NCBI GenBank assembly: GCA_018401695.1
Contig: JAGYKD010000001.1
Span: 1,304,016-1,368,015 of the forward strand
From: Flavobacteriales bacterium
GTDB lineage: Bacteria > Bacteroidota > Bacteroidia > CAIKAF01
Direction: 5' to 3'
Length of the DNA: 64,000 nt
The notes below the pieces were generated by a model, which ran no database searches, was not told the DNA's origin, and worked only from the letters and a program-made list of their open reading frames with translations. Positions within the stretch are counted from its first letter, which is position 1, and each line of letters opens with the position of its first letter. Positions 15,810-25,026 of this stretch are shown piece by piece. A program made the translations under genes and the position numbers.

Positions 15810-18434
15810 ATGCAGGCCAAACAAGTGCGAGATACTTTTTTGCAATTTTTTGAAAATAAGAAACATAAGCTCGTCCCTTCTGCACCAATGGTGCTAAAGG
15901 ACGACCCAACCCTTATGTTTACCAATGCCGGTATGAATCAGTTTAAGGATTGGTTTACCGGGCACGAGGCCGCTGCCTTTCCACGGGTGGCCGATACCCA
16001 AAAGTGCCTGCGCGTCAGTGGAAAACACAACGATTTAGAAGAAGTGGGTAAGGATACCTACCACCATACCATGTTCGAAATGCTGGGCAACTGGTCATTT
16101 GGCGATTATTTTAAACGTGAGGCCATCGATTGGGCCTGGGAATTGCTTACGGAAGTCTATCAAATTCCTAAAGAACAGCTTTACGCCACCTATTTTGAAG
16201 GAGATGCTTCGGAGAATTTGCCCGAAGACAGCGAGGCCAAAGCCTATTGGTTGGAAAAATTGCCGGCCGAACGCGTGCTTCCCGGAAATAAAAAGGACAA
16301 TTTTTGGGAGATGGGCGATACCGGACCCTGCGGACCCTGCTCCGAAATTCACGTGGACATTCGCCCCGAAATGGATCGCCAACAATCGCCTGGGGCTGCA
16401 CTGGTGAACCAAGACCATCCCCAAGTAGTAGAAATTTGGAATTTGGTGTTTATGCAATTCAACCGCTTGGCCAACGGTAGTTTGCAGCCTTTGCCTCAAA
16501 CCCACGTCGATACCGGCATGGGCTTGGAGCGCTTGTGCATGGTGCTTCAAGGCAAAAGCTCCAATTACGATACGGATCTTTTTCAGCCCTACATTCAGGC
16601 CTTGGAAAAGGCAACAGGTCGCAGCTATGGTCGCGACGAGGTCACCGATGTGGCCATGCGGGTGGTGGCCGACCACCTTCGGGCCGTGGCTTTGGCCATT
16701 ACGGACGGACAGCTGCCCTCCAACACCGGTGCAGGCTATGTAATTCGTCGCATTTTGCGTCGGGCCATTCGCTACGGATTTAGTTTCTTAGACCTTAAGC
16801 AGCCTTTTATCCACGACTTGGTGCCGCTGCTCGCACAATCTCTTGGAACCGCTTTTCCCGAATTAACAAAGCAAGAGGCTTTTGTAAAAGAAGTGATTTT
16901 CGAAGAAGAAACCGCCTTTTTGCGCACCTTAGAGACGGGTTTGACCCGACTCAATGAGTTGTTTTCTACGCTTCCGACAGGAGCTACCGTTTCCGGTGAA
17001 AAAGCTTTTGAACTCTACGATACTTTTGGTTTCCCTTACGACCTTACGGCGCTTATTGCCTCGGAGGCCGGTTATGGAGTGGATGCGGTCGGGTTCCAAC
17101 AAGCCCTGGCCGAGCAAAAGACCCGTTCCCGCGCGGCAGGAAAAGTAGAGGCCGGGGACTGGATTGAACTCCTTTCCGATACCGAAAGTCGTTTTGTGGG
17201 CTACGATGCCACCGAGTGGACGGGCTGTCGCATCGTAAAATACCGGGAGGTCAGCCAAAAAGGCAAGAAGGGCATTCAATTGGTGCTCGATCAAAGTCCT
17301 TTTTATCCCGAAGGCGGTGGTCAGGTGGGCGACCAAGGCGTGTTGGTTTCCACCAAAGAGCAAATTCAGGTGTTGGATACCAAACGTGAAAACAATTTAT
17401 TGGTGCATTGGACCGATCGACTACCTGAGTTTCCGGAAGAGGTGTTCACCGCTCAAGTGAACAAAACGCGTCGTTTGGATGCCGCGCGCAACCACTCGGC
17501 TACCCATTTGTTGCATGCGGCTTTGCGCGAAATTCTGGGCACCCATGTAGAGCAGCGCGGTTCTTTGGTGCACCCCGACTACCTGCGCTTTGACTTTTCG
17601 CATCCGGGAAAAATTGATGCTGAAACCCTTGCAGGCATTGAGGAACGGGTGCAAGAGAAAATTTTAGAGAACCATCCCCTGGAGGAACACCGCTCCATAC
17701 CCTTTCAAGAAGCGCTGGATGCCGGTGCTATGGCTTTGTTTGGGGAGAAGTATGGCGATACCGTGCGAATGATTGTGTTTGAGCCCGGGTTTTCCATGGA
17801 ATTGTGCGGTGGAACCCATGTGCAAAGCACAGGCGCCATTGGCCTGTTTCGGCTGGTGTCGGAAGGTTCGGTGGCGGCCGGCATTCGTCGCATAGAGGCG
17901 CAAACCGGCCGGGGTGCCAAAGCCGCCTTGCAAGAAGTTGAAGCCGAATGGAAAGCCATTGGCCAAACCCTAAAGCAGCCCAAAACCCCACTTCGAGCGG
18001 TAGAACAATTGCTTGAGGGACAAGAGCAAATGAGGCAGCAGTTGGAATCTTTGCAAGCCAAAGCTGCTGCTGAGGAACTGAAAGGATGGCTAGCCACAGC
18101 CCAAGCATTGGGAGGAGTTCGTTTGGTGACCGCTGAAACAGATTTGCCCGCAGCGATGCTGCGCGATTTGATGTTTGGACTGCGCAAGGAAGCCACCAAA
18201 ACTGTGGCACTACTTGCCACCAACCAAGAGGGCAAGGCCGGACTTACCGCTTTTGTTAGCGATGACCTAGTAGATCAAGGCTGGGACGCACGGCAGCTGA
18301 TTAAGGCCGTTTCAAGCCATATTCAGGGCGGCGGTGGCGGCCAGGCCTTTTTGGCCAATGCCGGTGGCAAGCGACCGGAAGGCATTGCGGAGGCTTTGGC
18401 TGCTGGGCGTGACTGGGTAGTGGAGCAGACTTAA
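15810..18434 (+). CDS. alaS: Alanyl-tRNA synthetase
   Basis: The 874-residue class II synthetase charges tRNA-Ala. N-terminal class II motifs include FTNAGMNQFKDWF and RVSGKHNDLEEVGKD. The editing domain has the zinc/hydrolytic motifs HSATHLLHAAL and CGGTHV. The C-terminal C-Ala domain ends with the Gly-rich GGGGGQAFLANAGGK. ATG 15810 matches the family start (MQAKQVRDTFLQFF); a TTG 39 bases upstream is not needed. Full length, no oddities. Confidence 0.97.
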   Translation: MQAKQVRDTFLQFFENKKHKLVPSAPMVLKDDPTLMFTNAGMNQFKDWFTGHEAAAFPRVADTQKCLRVSGKHNDLEEVGKDTYHHTMFEMLGNWSFGDYFKREAIDWAWELLTEVYQIPKEQLYATYFEGDASENLPEDSEAKAYWLEKLPAERVLPGNKKDNFWEMGDTGPCGPCSEIHVDIRPEMDRQQSPGAALVNQDHPQVVEIWNLVFMQFNRLANGSLQPLPQTHVDTGMGLERLCMVLQGKSSNYDTDLFQPYIQALEKATGRSYGRDEVTDVAMRVVADHLRAVALAITDGQLPSNTGAGYVIRRILRRAIRYGFSFLDLKQPFIHDLVPLLAQSLGTAFPELTKQEAFVKEVIFEEETAFLRTLETGLTRLNELFSTLPTGATVSGEKAFELYDTFGFPYDLTALIASEAGYGVDAVGFQQALAEQKTRSRAAGKVEAGDWIELLSDTESRFVGYDATEWTGCRIVKYREVSQKGKKGIQLVLDQSPFYPEGGGQVGDQGVLVSTKEQIQVLDTKRENNLLVHWTDRLPEFPEEVFTAQVNKTRRLDAARNHSATHLLHAALREILGTHVEQRGSLVHPDYLRFDFSHPGKIDAETLAGIEERVQEKILENHPLEEHRSIPFQEALDAGAMALFGEKYGDTVRMIVFEPGFSMELCGGTHVQSTGAIGLFRLVSEGSVAAGIRRIEAQTGRGAKAALQEVEAEWKAIGQTLKQPKTPLRAVEQLLEGQEQMRQQLESLQAKAAAEELKGWLATAQALGGVRLVTAETDLPAAMLRDLMFGLRKEATKTVALLATNQEGKAGLTAFVSDDLVDQGWDARQLIKAVSSHIQGGGGGQAFLANAGGKRPEGIAEALAAGRDWVVEQT

Positions 18435-18441
18435 ATGCTTG

Positions 18442-18933
18442 TTACCATGGATTGTTTAACCAATCCAAAAACAATTGTACTTGCTTCCGACTCCGCAGCA
18501 TTTCATTGCCCGAACTGTCAAGCAGCCGGGCATGGGTTATGCGCACCATGATTTCGCCTCTGGATTCCGCTTTCGCCTTTTGTTTTTCGTGTCTTTTTGC
18601 ATCTGCGGGCTTGTAATAAAAGCCCATTCTTGCATTTTTTTCCCCAACACGGAAATAACCATCCGAAATTTTTAATGTTAGTTGTTGGCCCAATCCTTGA
18701 ATTTCGAGCCCTCGAAAAACCCATTGGCCATCGCTCAGCTCCGGCGTACCTCCTAAGCGGTTGCCAAGCTTGTTGCTCCAAGCCTCTGCATTTTCCTCGG
18801 TGGCATATATGGTGAAGGTGGAGTCTCCCGAAGTTTCGGTGCCCCAGCCCATGAGGAGGAAGGGATGTTCTTTTCCCTGCGCAAAAAGCCCGGAGGATAA
18901 GGTCAAAACCAGTATTAAAAGGATATGTTTCAT
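18442..18933 (-). CDS. Small secreted protein of unknown function
   Basis: The 163-residue product has a clear signal peptide (MKHILLILVLTLSSGLFAQ) and a mixed, rather polar mature part without known motifs. It contains a basic segment at residues 109-125 (KPADAKRHEKQKAKAES). I do not recognise the family. It is convergent with alaS, seven bases apart. A GGATTG/CAATCC hairpin near 18449-18466 could serve both as a weak terminator. Confidence 0.65.
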   Translation of the reverse strand: MKHILLILVLTLSSGLFAQGKEHPFLLMGWGTETSGDSTFTIYATEENAEAWSNKLGNRLGGTPELSDGQWVFRGLEIQGLGQQLTLKISDGYFRVGEKNARMGFYYKPADAKRHEKQKAKAESRGEIMVRITHARLLDSSGNEMLRSRKQVQLFLDWLNNPW

Positions 18934-19353
18934 GGGTTAAATTTAGAGTAGAACGGCTAAAATAGGATCCCATTGCCCGGATTTAGGGTGCACCGGGTAA
19001 AGAACGTCGATGTAGAGATTTTGAAAAAGTTAAATATCTGAAAGTCAAATAAATATACTTTTTTATGTAGAGATTTTTTTGGCTTTGGGCCCCGGTTCCA
19101 AATCGGGATTATCTTCCAGATCGGCCATTGGGCTGCTGCCCCCCTGCGGAGCGTCCTATATCGGGCAAGCCCTTGCGGGGGCTTCCTGTGGTCGCCTCCT
19201 CAGGGCGCCCGTTATGGACGCTTGCTTGGGTGGCATTCGCTTATGGCCGGGGGCCATTCTCTGAAGCGTTTCGTCAAGGGGCTGAAAGTGTTTAACCCAT
19301 CCTTACCCATCAAACTTTATCCGCTTCGCCGCCCTTCTATGGTTTCAAAAATT
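18934..19353. other. Gap holding repeat R5 and a 13-bp direct repeat
   Basis: No gene is supported. ATGTAGAGATTTT occurs at 19010-19022 and again at 19065-19077, just before R5 begins. This could be a duplicated insertion target or a chance AT-rich repeat. R5 follows, then about 80 bases before the rodA stop. Confidence 0.5.
19079..19275 (+). repeat. Palindromic intergenic element R5 (loop family)
   Basis: Arms GGCCATTGGGCTGCTGCC...GCGTCC and GGACGC...GGTGGCATTCG...GGCC are complementary with interruptions. Between them lies the 29-nt segment 19175-19203, which begins GCGGGGGCTTCCTGTGGTCG. That segment is identical in 28 of 29 positions to the one in R8, although the arms of the two copies differ. 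Opening GGGCCCCGGTTCC and ending GGCCGGGGGCCATT match R8 and R9. R5 lies just downstream of rodA. Confidence 0.8.
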
Positions 19354-20631
19354 TTACCGTAGCACCTCTTTGTTGTGGGCGTCCAATTTAATAAAGGTGA
19401 ACAAGAGCAAGGTAAAGCCCAGCAAGCTGGAGCCGCCATAGCTTACAAAAGGTAGGGGCACTCCCACGGCGGGTGCCAAACCAATGGTAGTTCCCACATT
19501 CATAAAGAAGTGGAAGAATAAAATACAGGCCACTAAATAGCCAAAAACTTTTGCGAAGGTAGATCGTTGGGCTTCGGCTTTCCAAACCAATCGGTACAAT
19601 AGGCCCAGATAAAGCAAGATAACAAAGGAGGTTCCAAGGAATCCCCATTGCTCCCCAATGGCCGAAAAAATAAAGTCGGTATGTTGTTTGGGAACAAATT
19701 TGAGTTGGGTTAAAGAGCCTTTTAAAAAGCCTTTGCCGGCCAAGCCCCCTGAGCCCAGTGCCATTTTAGAATTGTTTACATTCCACCCGCTGCCTCTGGG
19801 GTCCAAATCCGGATTAAACAAAACTTTAATTCGGGTTTGCTGGTGGGGGAGCAAAACGGTATCGAATACCCATCGGCCGGCCAGTGTAAAAGCACTCAAT
19901 CCTGCCGTAATAAGTAGCATGGGCCAAAGGGATTGCTTATTTCTTCGGAAAACGAAGAACCAAACCAATGCAGCCACCGTTATAATCAACAATACCAATA
20001 ACCAAGGCTGAACAAACAAAGAGCTTAAGAACAGGGCTGCAACCAAAATGCCCAAGAACAAAAGTGCCCGATTCAAACCAAAGCGAAAAAGGGCCAAAAC
20101 AAAACCCGCATAAACCAGGGTTGAGCCGGTGTCTTTTTCAAGCAAAACCAACATGGCCGGGAGTAAAATAATTCCAAACACCCAAAGCCACTGTTTGTTG
20201 ATGCGTGGGTTAAATTGCTGGGTAGACATAAATCCGGCCAGCATGAGCGCAGTAGCATATTTGGCAAATTCGGAGGGCTGAATTTTGATGGAGCTGCCCA
20301 AAACAATCCAACTTTTATTTCCTCCCACTTCTTGACCAATGATGAGCACCAAAATCAAAAGTCCAAGGGAGGCTGCGTAAGCAAAGCTGCGAAAGGCAGG
20401 AAAAACTTTTGTATCCAAAAGCATAAGCACCAGAGCAACTCCCGAACATATGCCCATCCAAATCAATTGTTTACCGGGTTCATAGGTGGGGTCAAAAGGC
20501 GATGGCCTAATCTGCGATTCTGCGGCAGACCAAACGTGAAGCCAACCCAAAAGGCAAAGCACCACATAAATGATCACCAAAAGACCATCGGCTTTGCCGG
20601 TAATCCGTTCCCTTTGCATGCGCTTGCTCAT
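19354..20631 (-). CDS. rodA: Rod-shape SEDS glycosyltransferase RodA
   Basis: This 425-residue polytopic SEDS protein polymerises lipid II glycan strands for side-wall growth together with PBP2. About ten membrane helices are visible, with the SEDS motifs QPSEFAKYATALML, GFLGTSFVILLYLGLLYRL and GVPLPFVSYGGSSLLGF near the C-terminus. The start MSKRMQRERITGKADGLL overlaps the mrdA stop as ATGA, which indicates coupled translation. A longer frame upstream is not needed. It is the last gene of the mreBCD-mrdA-rodA operon. Confidence 0.95.
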   Translation of the reverse strand: MSKRMQRERITGKADGLLVIIYVVLCLLGWLHVWSAAESQIRPSPFDPTYEPGKQLIWMGICSGVALVLMLLDTKVFPAFRSFAYAASLGLLILVLIIGQEVGGNKSWIVLGSSIKIQPSEFAKYATALMLAGFMSTQQFNPRINKQWLWVFGIILLPAMLVLLEKDTGSTLVYAGFVLALFRFGLNRALLFLGILVAALFLSSLFVQPWLLVLLIITVAALVWFFVFRRNKQSLWPMLLITAGLSAFTLAGRWVFDTVLLPHQQTRIKVLFNPDLDPRGSGWNVNNSKMALGSGGLAGKGFLKGSLTQLKFVPKQHTDFIFSAIGEQWGFLGTSFVILLYLGLLYRLVWKAEAQRSTFAKVFGYLVACILFFHFFMNVGTTIGLAPAVGVPLPFVSYGGSSLLGFTLLLFTFIKLDAHNKEVLR

Positions 20632-22451
20632 TGTAGGGTGTCGATTAACACACCGTTTCGGATGCGGTCGTGCAGCCAAGGCCGAGAAATGGTGTCGGTT
20701 AAGTACTGCTCAATCATTAGCGAGGCAATGGGCGCAGCCCAAGTGGCACCAAAGCCACCATTTTCTACCAAAACGCCTATGGCAATTTTAGGATGTTGCA
20801 TGGGTGCAAAAGCCATAAAAACGGAGTGGTCTTTGCCGTGCGGGTTTTGAGCCGTACCTGTTTTACCACAAATTTGTAAGCTGTCAACACGTGCAATCCG
20901 GGCTGTTCCTCCTGCTCCGTGCACGGCTCCGTACATACCCTCATAAACTACGCTAAAATGTGCCGTATCGATGCCTGTTTCGTGTCGCTTAAACAGCTGT
21001 TGAGAAAGGGAAGAACCTTTTACCGATTTTCCTATATGCGGAGTAATAAAGTAGCCTTTATTGGCAACAATGGCGGCTAAATTGGCAATTTGGAGTGCAT
21101 TGGCTTTTAGTTCACCCTGACCTATGGCTAAAGAGATTACCGTTAGCCCGCGCCATCTGCCTTTTCCGTATCGATTATCATAATATTCCGGAGGAGGAAG
21201 CAAACCCCCTTTGGCCTCCGGTAAGTCTGCATCTAAGTTGGTGCCAAAGCCAAATTTTAAAGCCCTTTGGTACCAAACGCTATAACCTTCTCTTGCTGTG
21301 GGATATTTTTTGGTGATTTCGTTAAATACATGGCAATAATAGGCGTTGCATGAAGTGGTAATGGAAAAATGGAGGTTGGCGTCCGGGTGCCCGTGGCAAC
21401 CAACGGTATGCGAGGCCGATAACCGAAAACCACCGCGGCATGGAACCACCGTATTTCTATGAATAACCCCTTCTTGTTGGCCAACCAAGGCATTCATTAC
21501 CTTAAAAATAGATCCGGGAGGGTAGCCATCCATTACTGCTCTATTGAGCATGGGTAGGTTTTTGTCCTTAATAAGGTCGCCATAATGTACCCGCAGATTC
21601 CGACCCACCATCCAGTTGGGATCGTAGTTGGGTGCCGAAACCAAGGCCAAAATTTCGCCTGTTGATGGTTCAATGGCTACAATGGCTCCTTTTTTGCCTT
21701 GCATGAGTTCCTCTCCAAACATTTGCAAGGACAAGTCAAGGGTGGTGGTGAGGTCATACCCGGCAACCGAAGCAGTATCCAGAGCTCCTTGCATGAAGGG
21801 GCCTTTTTCATTGTTTCGTACATCTACAAATACTTTTCGTACTCCTTTTTGCCCCCGGAGCAGCTCTTCGTAGGATTTTTCAATGCCGGCTACTCCAATA
21901 TAGTCGCCGGCTTGGTAATAGGGGTTGTTTTCAATCGCCTTTTTGTCGGCCTCCCGTATATAGCCCAAGGCATGTGCTGCAGTAGGCGTAGGATAGCGCC
22001 TTACGGAGCGTTTGCTCAAAAAGTATCCGGGAAACAAGTACATTTTTTCTTTGAATGCTGCCATGGATTTTAGGGTAAGTTCCCTAACCAAGGCCTGAGG
22101 TTGCTTGCTGTGGTTTTGGCCGCTTTCTAAATTGCTTTCGACTTTGGCATAGGCTTTTCTAAAATCCTTCATAGAAACCCCGGTCAAGGAGCTGAGCAAA
22201 AAGGTATCTACTTCTCCTGCTTCGGCAGGAATAAGCATTAGGTCGTAGGCAAATTCGTTGGTGGCCAAAACTTCTCCGTTTCTGTCCAAAATATTTCCTC
22301 GAACCGGGTGGTCTACCAGCCGCCGAATGGTGTATCCTTCCGCAGCAACTTTATAGGAATCGTCTATAACTTGCAAAAAGAACAGGCGAATTAAAAAAAT
22401 GAAGGCCACCAAGCCAAACATTATAAAATACATATACCTGCGGCTTTCCAT
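20628..22451 (-). CDS. mrdA: Penicillin-binding protein 2
   Basis: The 607-residue class B transpeptidase cross-links side-wall peptidoglycan with RodA. An N-terminal membrane helix (YFIMFGLVAFIFLIRLFFLQ) is followed by a dimerisation domain and the transpeptidase domain. Active-site motifs are present: GSIFK with the acylated Ser, SCN in TTSCNAYY, and KTGTAQNP. ATG 22451 lies two bases after the mreD stop, and the frame upstream of it would only duplicate mreD sequence. The chain ends VLIDTLQ. Confidence 0.96.
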   Translation of the reverse strand: MESRRYMYFIMFGLVAFIFLIRLFFLQVIDDSYKVAAEGYTIRRLVDHPVRGNILDRNGEVLATNEFAYDLMLIPAEAGEVDTFLLSSLTGVSMKDFRKAYAKVESNLESGQNHSKQPQALVRELTLKSMAAFKEKMYLFPGYFLSKRSVRRYPTPTAAHALGYIREADKKAIENNPYYQAGDYIGVAGIEKSYEELLRGQKGVRKVFVDVRNNEKGPFMQGALDTASVAGYDLTTTLDLSLQMFGEELMQGKKGAIVAIEPSTGEILALVSAPNYDPNWMVGRNLRVHYGDLIKDKNLPMLNRAVMDGYPPGSIFKVMNALVGQQEGVIHRNTVVPCRGGFRLSASHTVGCHGHPDANLHFSITTSCNAYYCHVFNEITKKYPTAREGYSVWYQRALKFGFGTNLDADLPEAKGGLLPPPEYYDNRYGKGRWRGLTVISLAIGQGELKANALQIANLAAIVANKGYFITPHIGKSVKGSSLSQQLFKRHETGIDTAHFSVVYEGMYGAVHGAGGTARIARVDSLQICGKTGTAQNPHGKDHSVFMAFAPMQHPKIAIGVLVENGGFGATWAAPIASLMIEQYLTDTISRPWLHDRIRNGVLIDTLQ

Positions 22452-22453
22452 AA

Positions 22454-22957
22454 CTACCGACGTACAAACAGTCCATGAATAAGAACCATCACCACCAGAG
22501 AAAGCAAGCTCCCTGTAATCCATTTAAGCCCAAGCATCACCATCAAGTCTGCCCTAAACATGGCATACAGATGAAAAAACAGTTGGTGAATCAATACCAA
22601 AATACCAAAATTGAGTAAAAATTTGGCCAAGCCTAGGCGAGTGATGCTTGGTCTGCCCATATCTTCAAGGTCGTCTTTTGTAAAATACAATCCAAACACA
22701 GCAGGCCTAAAAAAGCAAAAGGCCGAAGCAGCAGCGGCATGTAAACCACCTGTCTGTAAAAAGAGGTCTACAATAAGTCCAAAAGCAAAACCTGTAAACA
22801 GATACCAGCCTTTGGGCATGGTGGCCGGTAAGCGAAATAGAAATAAGGGGTAAATCATTAGTGGCCCTAAGGGCGACATAGAAATGCGGCTAAACAATCC
22901 CAGTTCCAAAAGCATAAAGGCAATGCCTGATAATACAAGCCCAATGGTCTGTTTCAT
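22454..22957 (-). CDS. mreD: Rod shape-determining protein MreD
   Basis: The 167-residue membrane protein has about five helices and the MreD-like segment GWYLFTGFAFGLIVDLFLQTGGLHAAAASA. MreD bridges MreC and the RodA/PBP2 machine. Its start overlaps the mreC stop by four bases. The family diverges strongly, so the operon position is part of the evidence. Confidence 0.9.
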   Translation of the reverse strand: MKQTIGLVLSGIAFMLLELGLFSRISMSPLGPLMIYPLFLFRLPATMPKGWYLFTGFAFGLIVDLFLQTGGLHAAAASAFCFFRPAVFGLYFTKDDLEDMGRPSITRLGLAKFLLNFGILVLIHQLFFHLYAMFRADLMVMLGLKWITGSLLSLVVMVLIHGLFVRR

Positions 22958-23787
22958 AAGCCTTGCACTTCCTCCTCCAAGCTGTCTTTTTCTTGTTGCA
23001 GCAAATAGTCGACCACATAAACACTATGCAATCGCCCAAAATGGGTAAATAATTTAAGGTACAAACGCTGGCCGGGTTCGTTTCCCAGACTCTCGCTGTG
23101 GTCTACGGAGCCTACAGCAATTCCAGGAGGAAATAAGGTGGACAGCCTACTTGTTTCTACGGTATCGCCTGGTGCCACTGCCACATGGCTTCCTACGTTT
23201 TCTACCCAAGCACAGCATGGATTGTTTCCATCCCAAACTAGGGTTCCGTAGTCGCCTTCTTTGCGCAATTGAACAGAAAGCTGCATTTCTCCTCTGGAGT
23301 TTAACAAGCTAATTCCCCCCGAAAAATGGTCGCTCACCCGCGTAACTACTCCAACAACTCCTTCGGGGGCCAACACCCCCATATTGGGTCGTACACCATG
23401 CTTTTGACCTACATTTAAAGTAAAATAATTGGTGGCTTGTCGGGTGCTTAGGTACAGCACTTTCGCCGGTAAAAACCGGTAGGCTTGGCTTAAGCTGCTG
23501 TCTTTGCCCCAAGAGTTGCCGTATTCCAAATACTTTGAGCTGCGCAGATGTCCTCGCAATTCGGCGTTTTCTCTTCTTAGGGCCTCTACTTCTTTAGTTA
23601 AATGCAAGTATTGAACAGCATCTTGGTAGCCTCCCCAAAACCAGCCGGTTAGGCCTGATGTTAAATCGTTTACAACCGATCTTTGGTAAGCAAATTGCCT
23701 AGATATCCAAAAAATAGCCAATCCTTGCAAAACCAAAAAAAAGAGGAAGCGCCGAAAACGAAACAGGAACTTCAGTAGGTTTTGCAT
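22954..23787 (-). CDS. mreC: Rod shape-determining protein MreC
   Basis: The 277-residue bitopic protein has a short cytoplasmic tail, a membrane helix (FLFFLVLQGLAIFWIS), a coiled coil near residues 60-80, and a beta-rich periplasmic domain. That domain carries YFTLNVGQKHGVRPNMGVLAPEGVVGVV, typical of MreC. It scaffolds the Rod complex in the periplasm. It starts 13 bases after mreB. Confidence 0.94.
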   Translation of the reverse strand: MQNLLKFLFRFRRFLFFLVLQGLAIFWISRQFAYQRSVVNDLTSGLTGWFWGGYQDAVQYLHLTKEVEALRRENAELRGHLRSSKYLEYGNSWGKDSSLSQAYRFLPAKVLYLSTRQATNYFTLNVGQKHGVRPNMGVLAPEGVVGVVTRVSDHFSGGISLLNSRGEMQLSVQLRKEGDYGTLVWDGNNPCCAWVENVGSHVAVAPGDTVETSRLSTLFPPGIAVGSVDHSESLGNEPGQRLYLKLFTHFGRLHSVYVVDYLLQQEKDSLEEEVQGL

Positions 23788-23800
23788 ACGGGGAATGGAC

Positions 23801-24823
23801 TCAACGGATCAAGAAAGTGTATTTATCCATGTTTTTGAGCGCAATACCTGTGCCCCGAGCCACGGCACGCAAAGGATCCTCTGCAATGTGCACAGGCAGT
23901 TTGGTCTTTTGGGAAATTCGAGTGTCTAAACCTCTCAATAGAGCTCCACCTCCGGCCAAATAAATGCCGGTTCTAAAAATATCAGCAGCCAATTCCGGGG
24001 GAGTCATTTCTAATGCCGAATGTATAGCCGCCTCAATTTTTGAAATGGTTTTGTCAATGGCAAAAGCAATTTCTTGGTAAGAAACCGTAATTTCCTTAGG
24101 AATACCTGTCATAAGATCCCTACCGTGTACCGCAAAATCGGCGGGGGGATCTTCCAGTTCCTGCAGGGCAGCGCCCACTTCTATTTTTATGCGTTCTGCC
24201 GTTCGTTCCCCAATATTGATGTTGTGCTGCCGACGCATGTAGTCTTCTATGTCGTGGGTTAAATCGTCTCCGGCCACCCGAATGGATTTGTCGCACACAA
24301 TACCACCCAATGAGATTACGGCAATTTCCGAAGTGCCTCCGCCAATATCTATAATCATATTGCCGTTGGGCTCTTCTACATTGATGCCAATACCTAAGGC
24401 CGCAGCCATAGGTTCGTGAATCAAACAAACTTCCTTGCCTCCGGCATGTTCTGCCGAATCTTTTACAGCACGTTTTTCTACTTCTGTTATGCCCGAGGGT
24501 ATACAAATTACCATGCGGAGCGATGGCTTCACCCAACGTTTGCGCTCGTTGATTTTTTTTATCATGCCTCGAATCATTTCTTCGGCGGCATAAAAATCAG
24601 CAATTACTCCATCCTTTAACGGGCGAATGGTTTCAATGTTGGCATTGGTTTTGCCATGCATCAATAAGGCTTCTTTACCAATGGCAATTACCTTACTGGT
24701 GCGGCGATCCACAGCTACAATGGATGGTTCGTCCACAACCACCTTATCGTTATGTATGATTAAGGTATTGGCAGTACCCAAATCAATGGCAATATCCTGG
24801 GTTAAAAAATTAAACAGGCCCAA
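23801..24823 (-). CDS. mreB: Rod shape-determining actin MreB
   Basis: This 340-residue actin-like ATPase polymerises under the inner membrane and orients wall synthesis. Actin-fold motifs are clear: DLGTANTLI (phosphate 1), EPMAAALG, IIDIGGGTSEIAVISLGG (phosphate 2) and YLAGGGALLRGLDTRI (adenosine). The start is a TTG at 24823 giving MGLFNFLTQDIAIDLGTANT, which fits the family; no ATG is available. It is the first gene of the rod-shape operon, with purH 203 bases upstream on the same strand. Confidence 0.96.
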   Translation of the reverse strand: MGLFNFLTQDIAIDLGTANTLIIHNDKVVVDEPSIVAVDRRTSKVIAIGKEALLMHGKTNANIETIRPLKDGVIADFYAAEEMIRGMIKKINERKRWVKPSLRMVICIPSGITEVEKRAVKDSAEHAGGKEVCLIHEPMAAALGIGINVEEPNGNMIIDIGGGTSEIAVISLGGIVCDKSIRVAGDDLTHDIEDYMRRQHNINIGERTAERIKIEVGAALQELEDPPADFAVHGRDLMTGIPKEITVSYQEIAFAIDKTISKIEAAIHSALEMTPPELAADIFRTGIYLAGGGALLRGLDTRISQKTKLPVHIAEDPLRAVARGTGIALKNMDKYTFLIR

Positions 24824-25026
24824 TGGCTCAAATATTAGCTATCCAACAAAAAATGCTCCTCCTAAAAGGAATCCTCACAAAACTACATTAAAATCGGAGC
24901 ATTCTTTGCTTCGTTTGCTCGAAAAGGGAAAATGATTGGCTTCTTTTGGTTTTTTTATGCGCTATAAAAGAAGGCTCTTTTTTTGTTGGATTGTTTTGCC
25001 TTTTGCAAATTAGGGTCCTCCTCGAT

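Noticed and set aside
24852-24903. AATGCTCC/GGAGCATT inverted repeat between purH and mreB as a terminator or riboswitch
   Set aside because: The stem is only eight base pairs with a 36-base loop and no T-run in a sensible position, so chance cannot be excluded.
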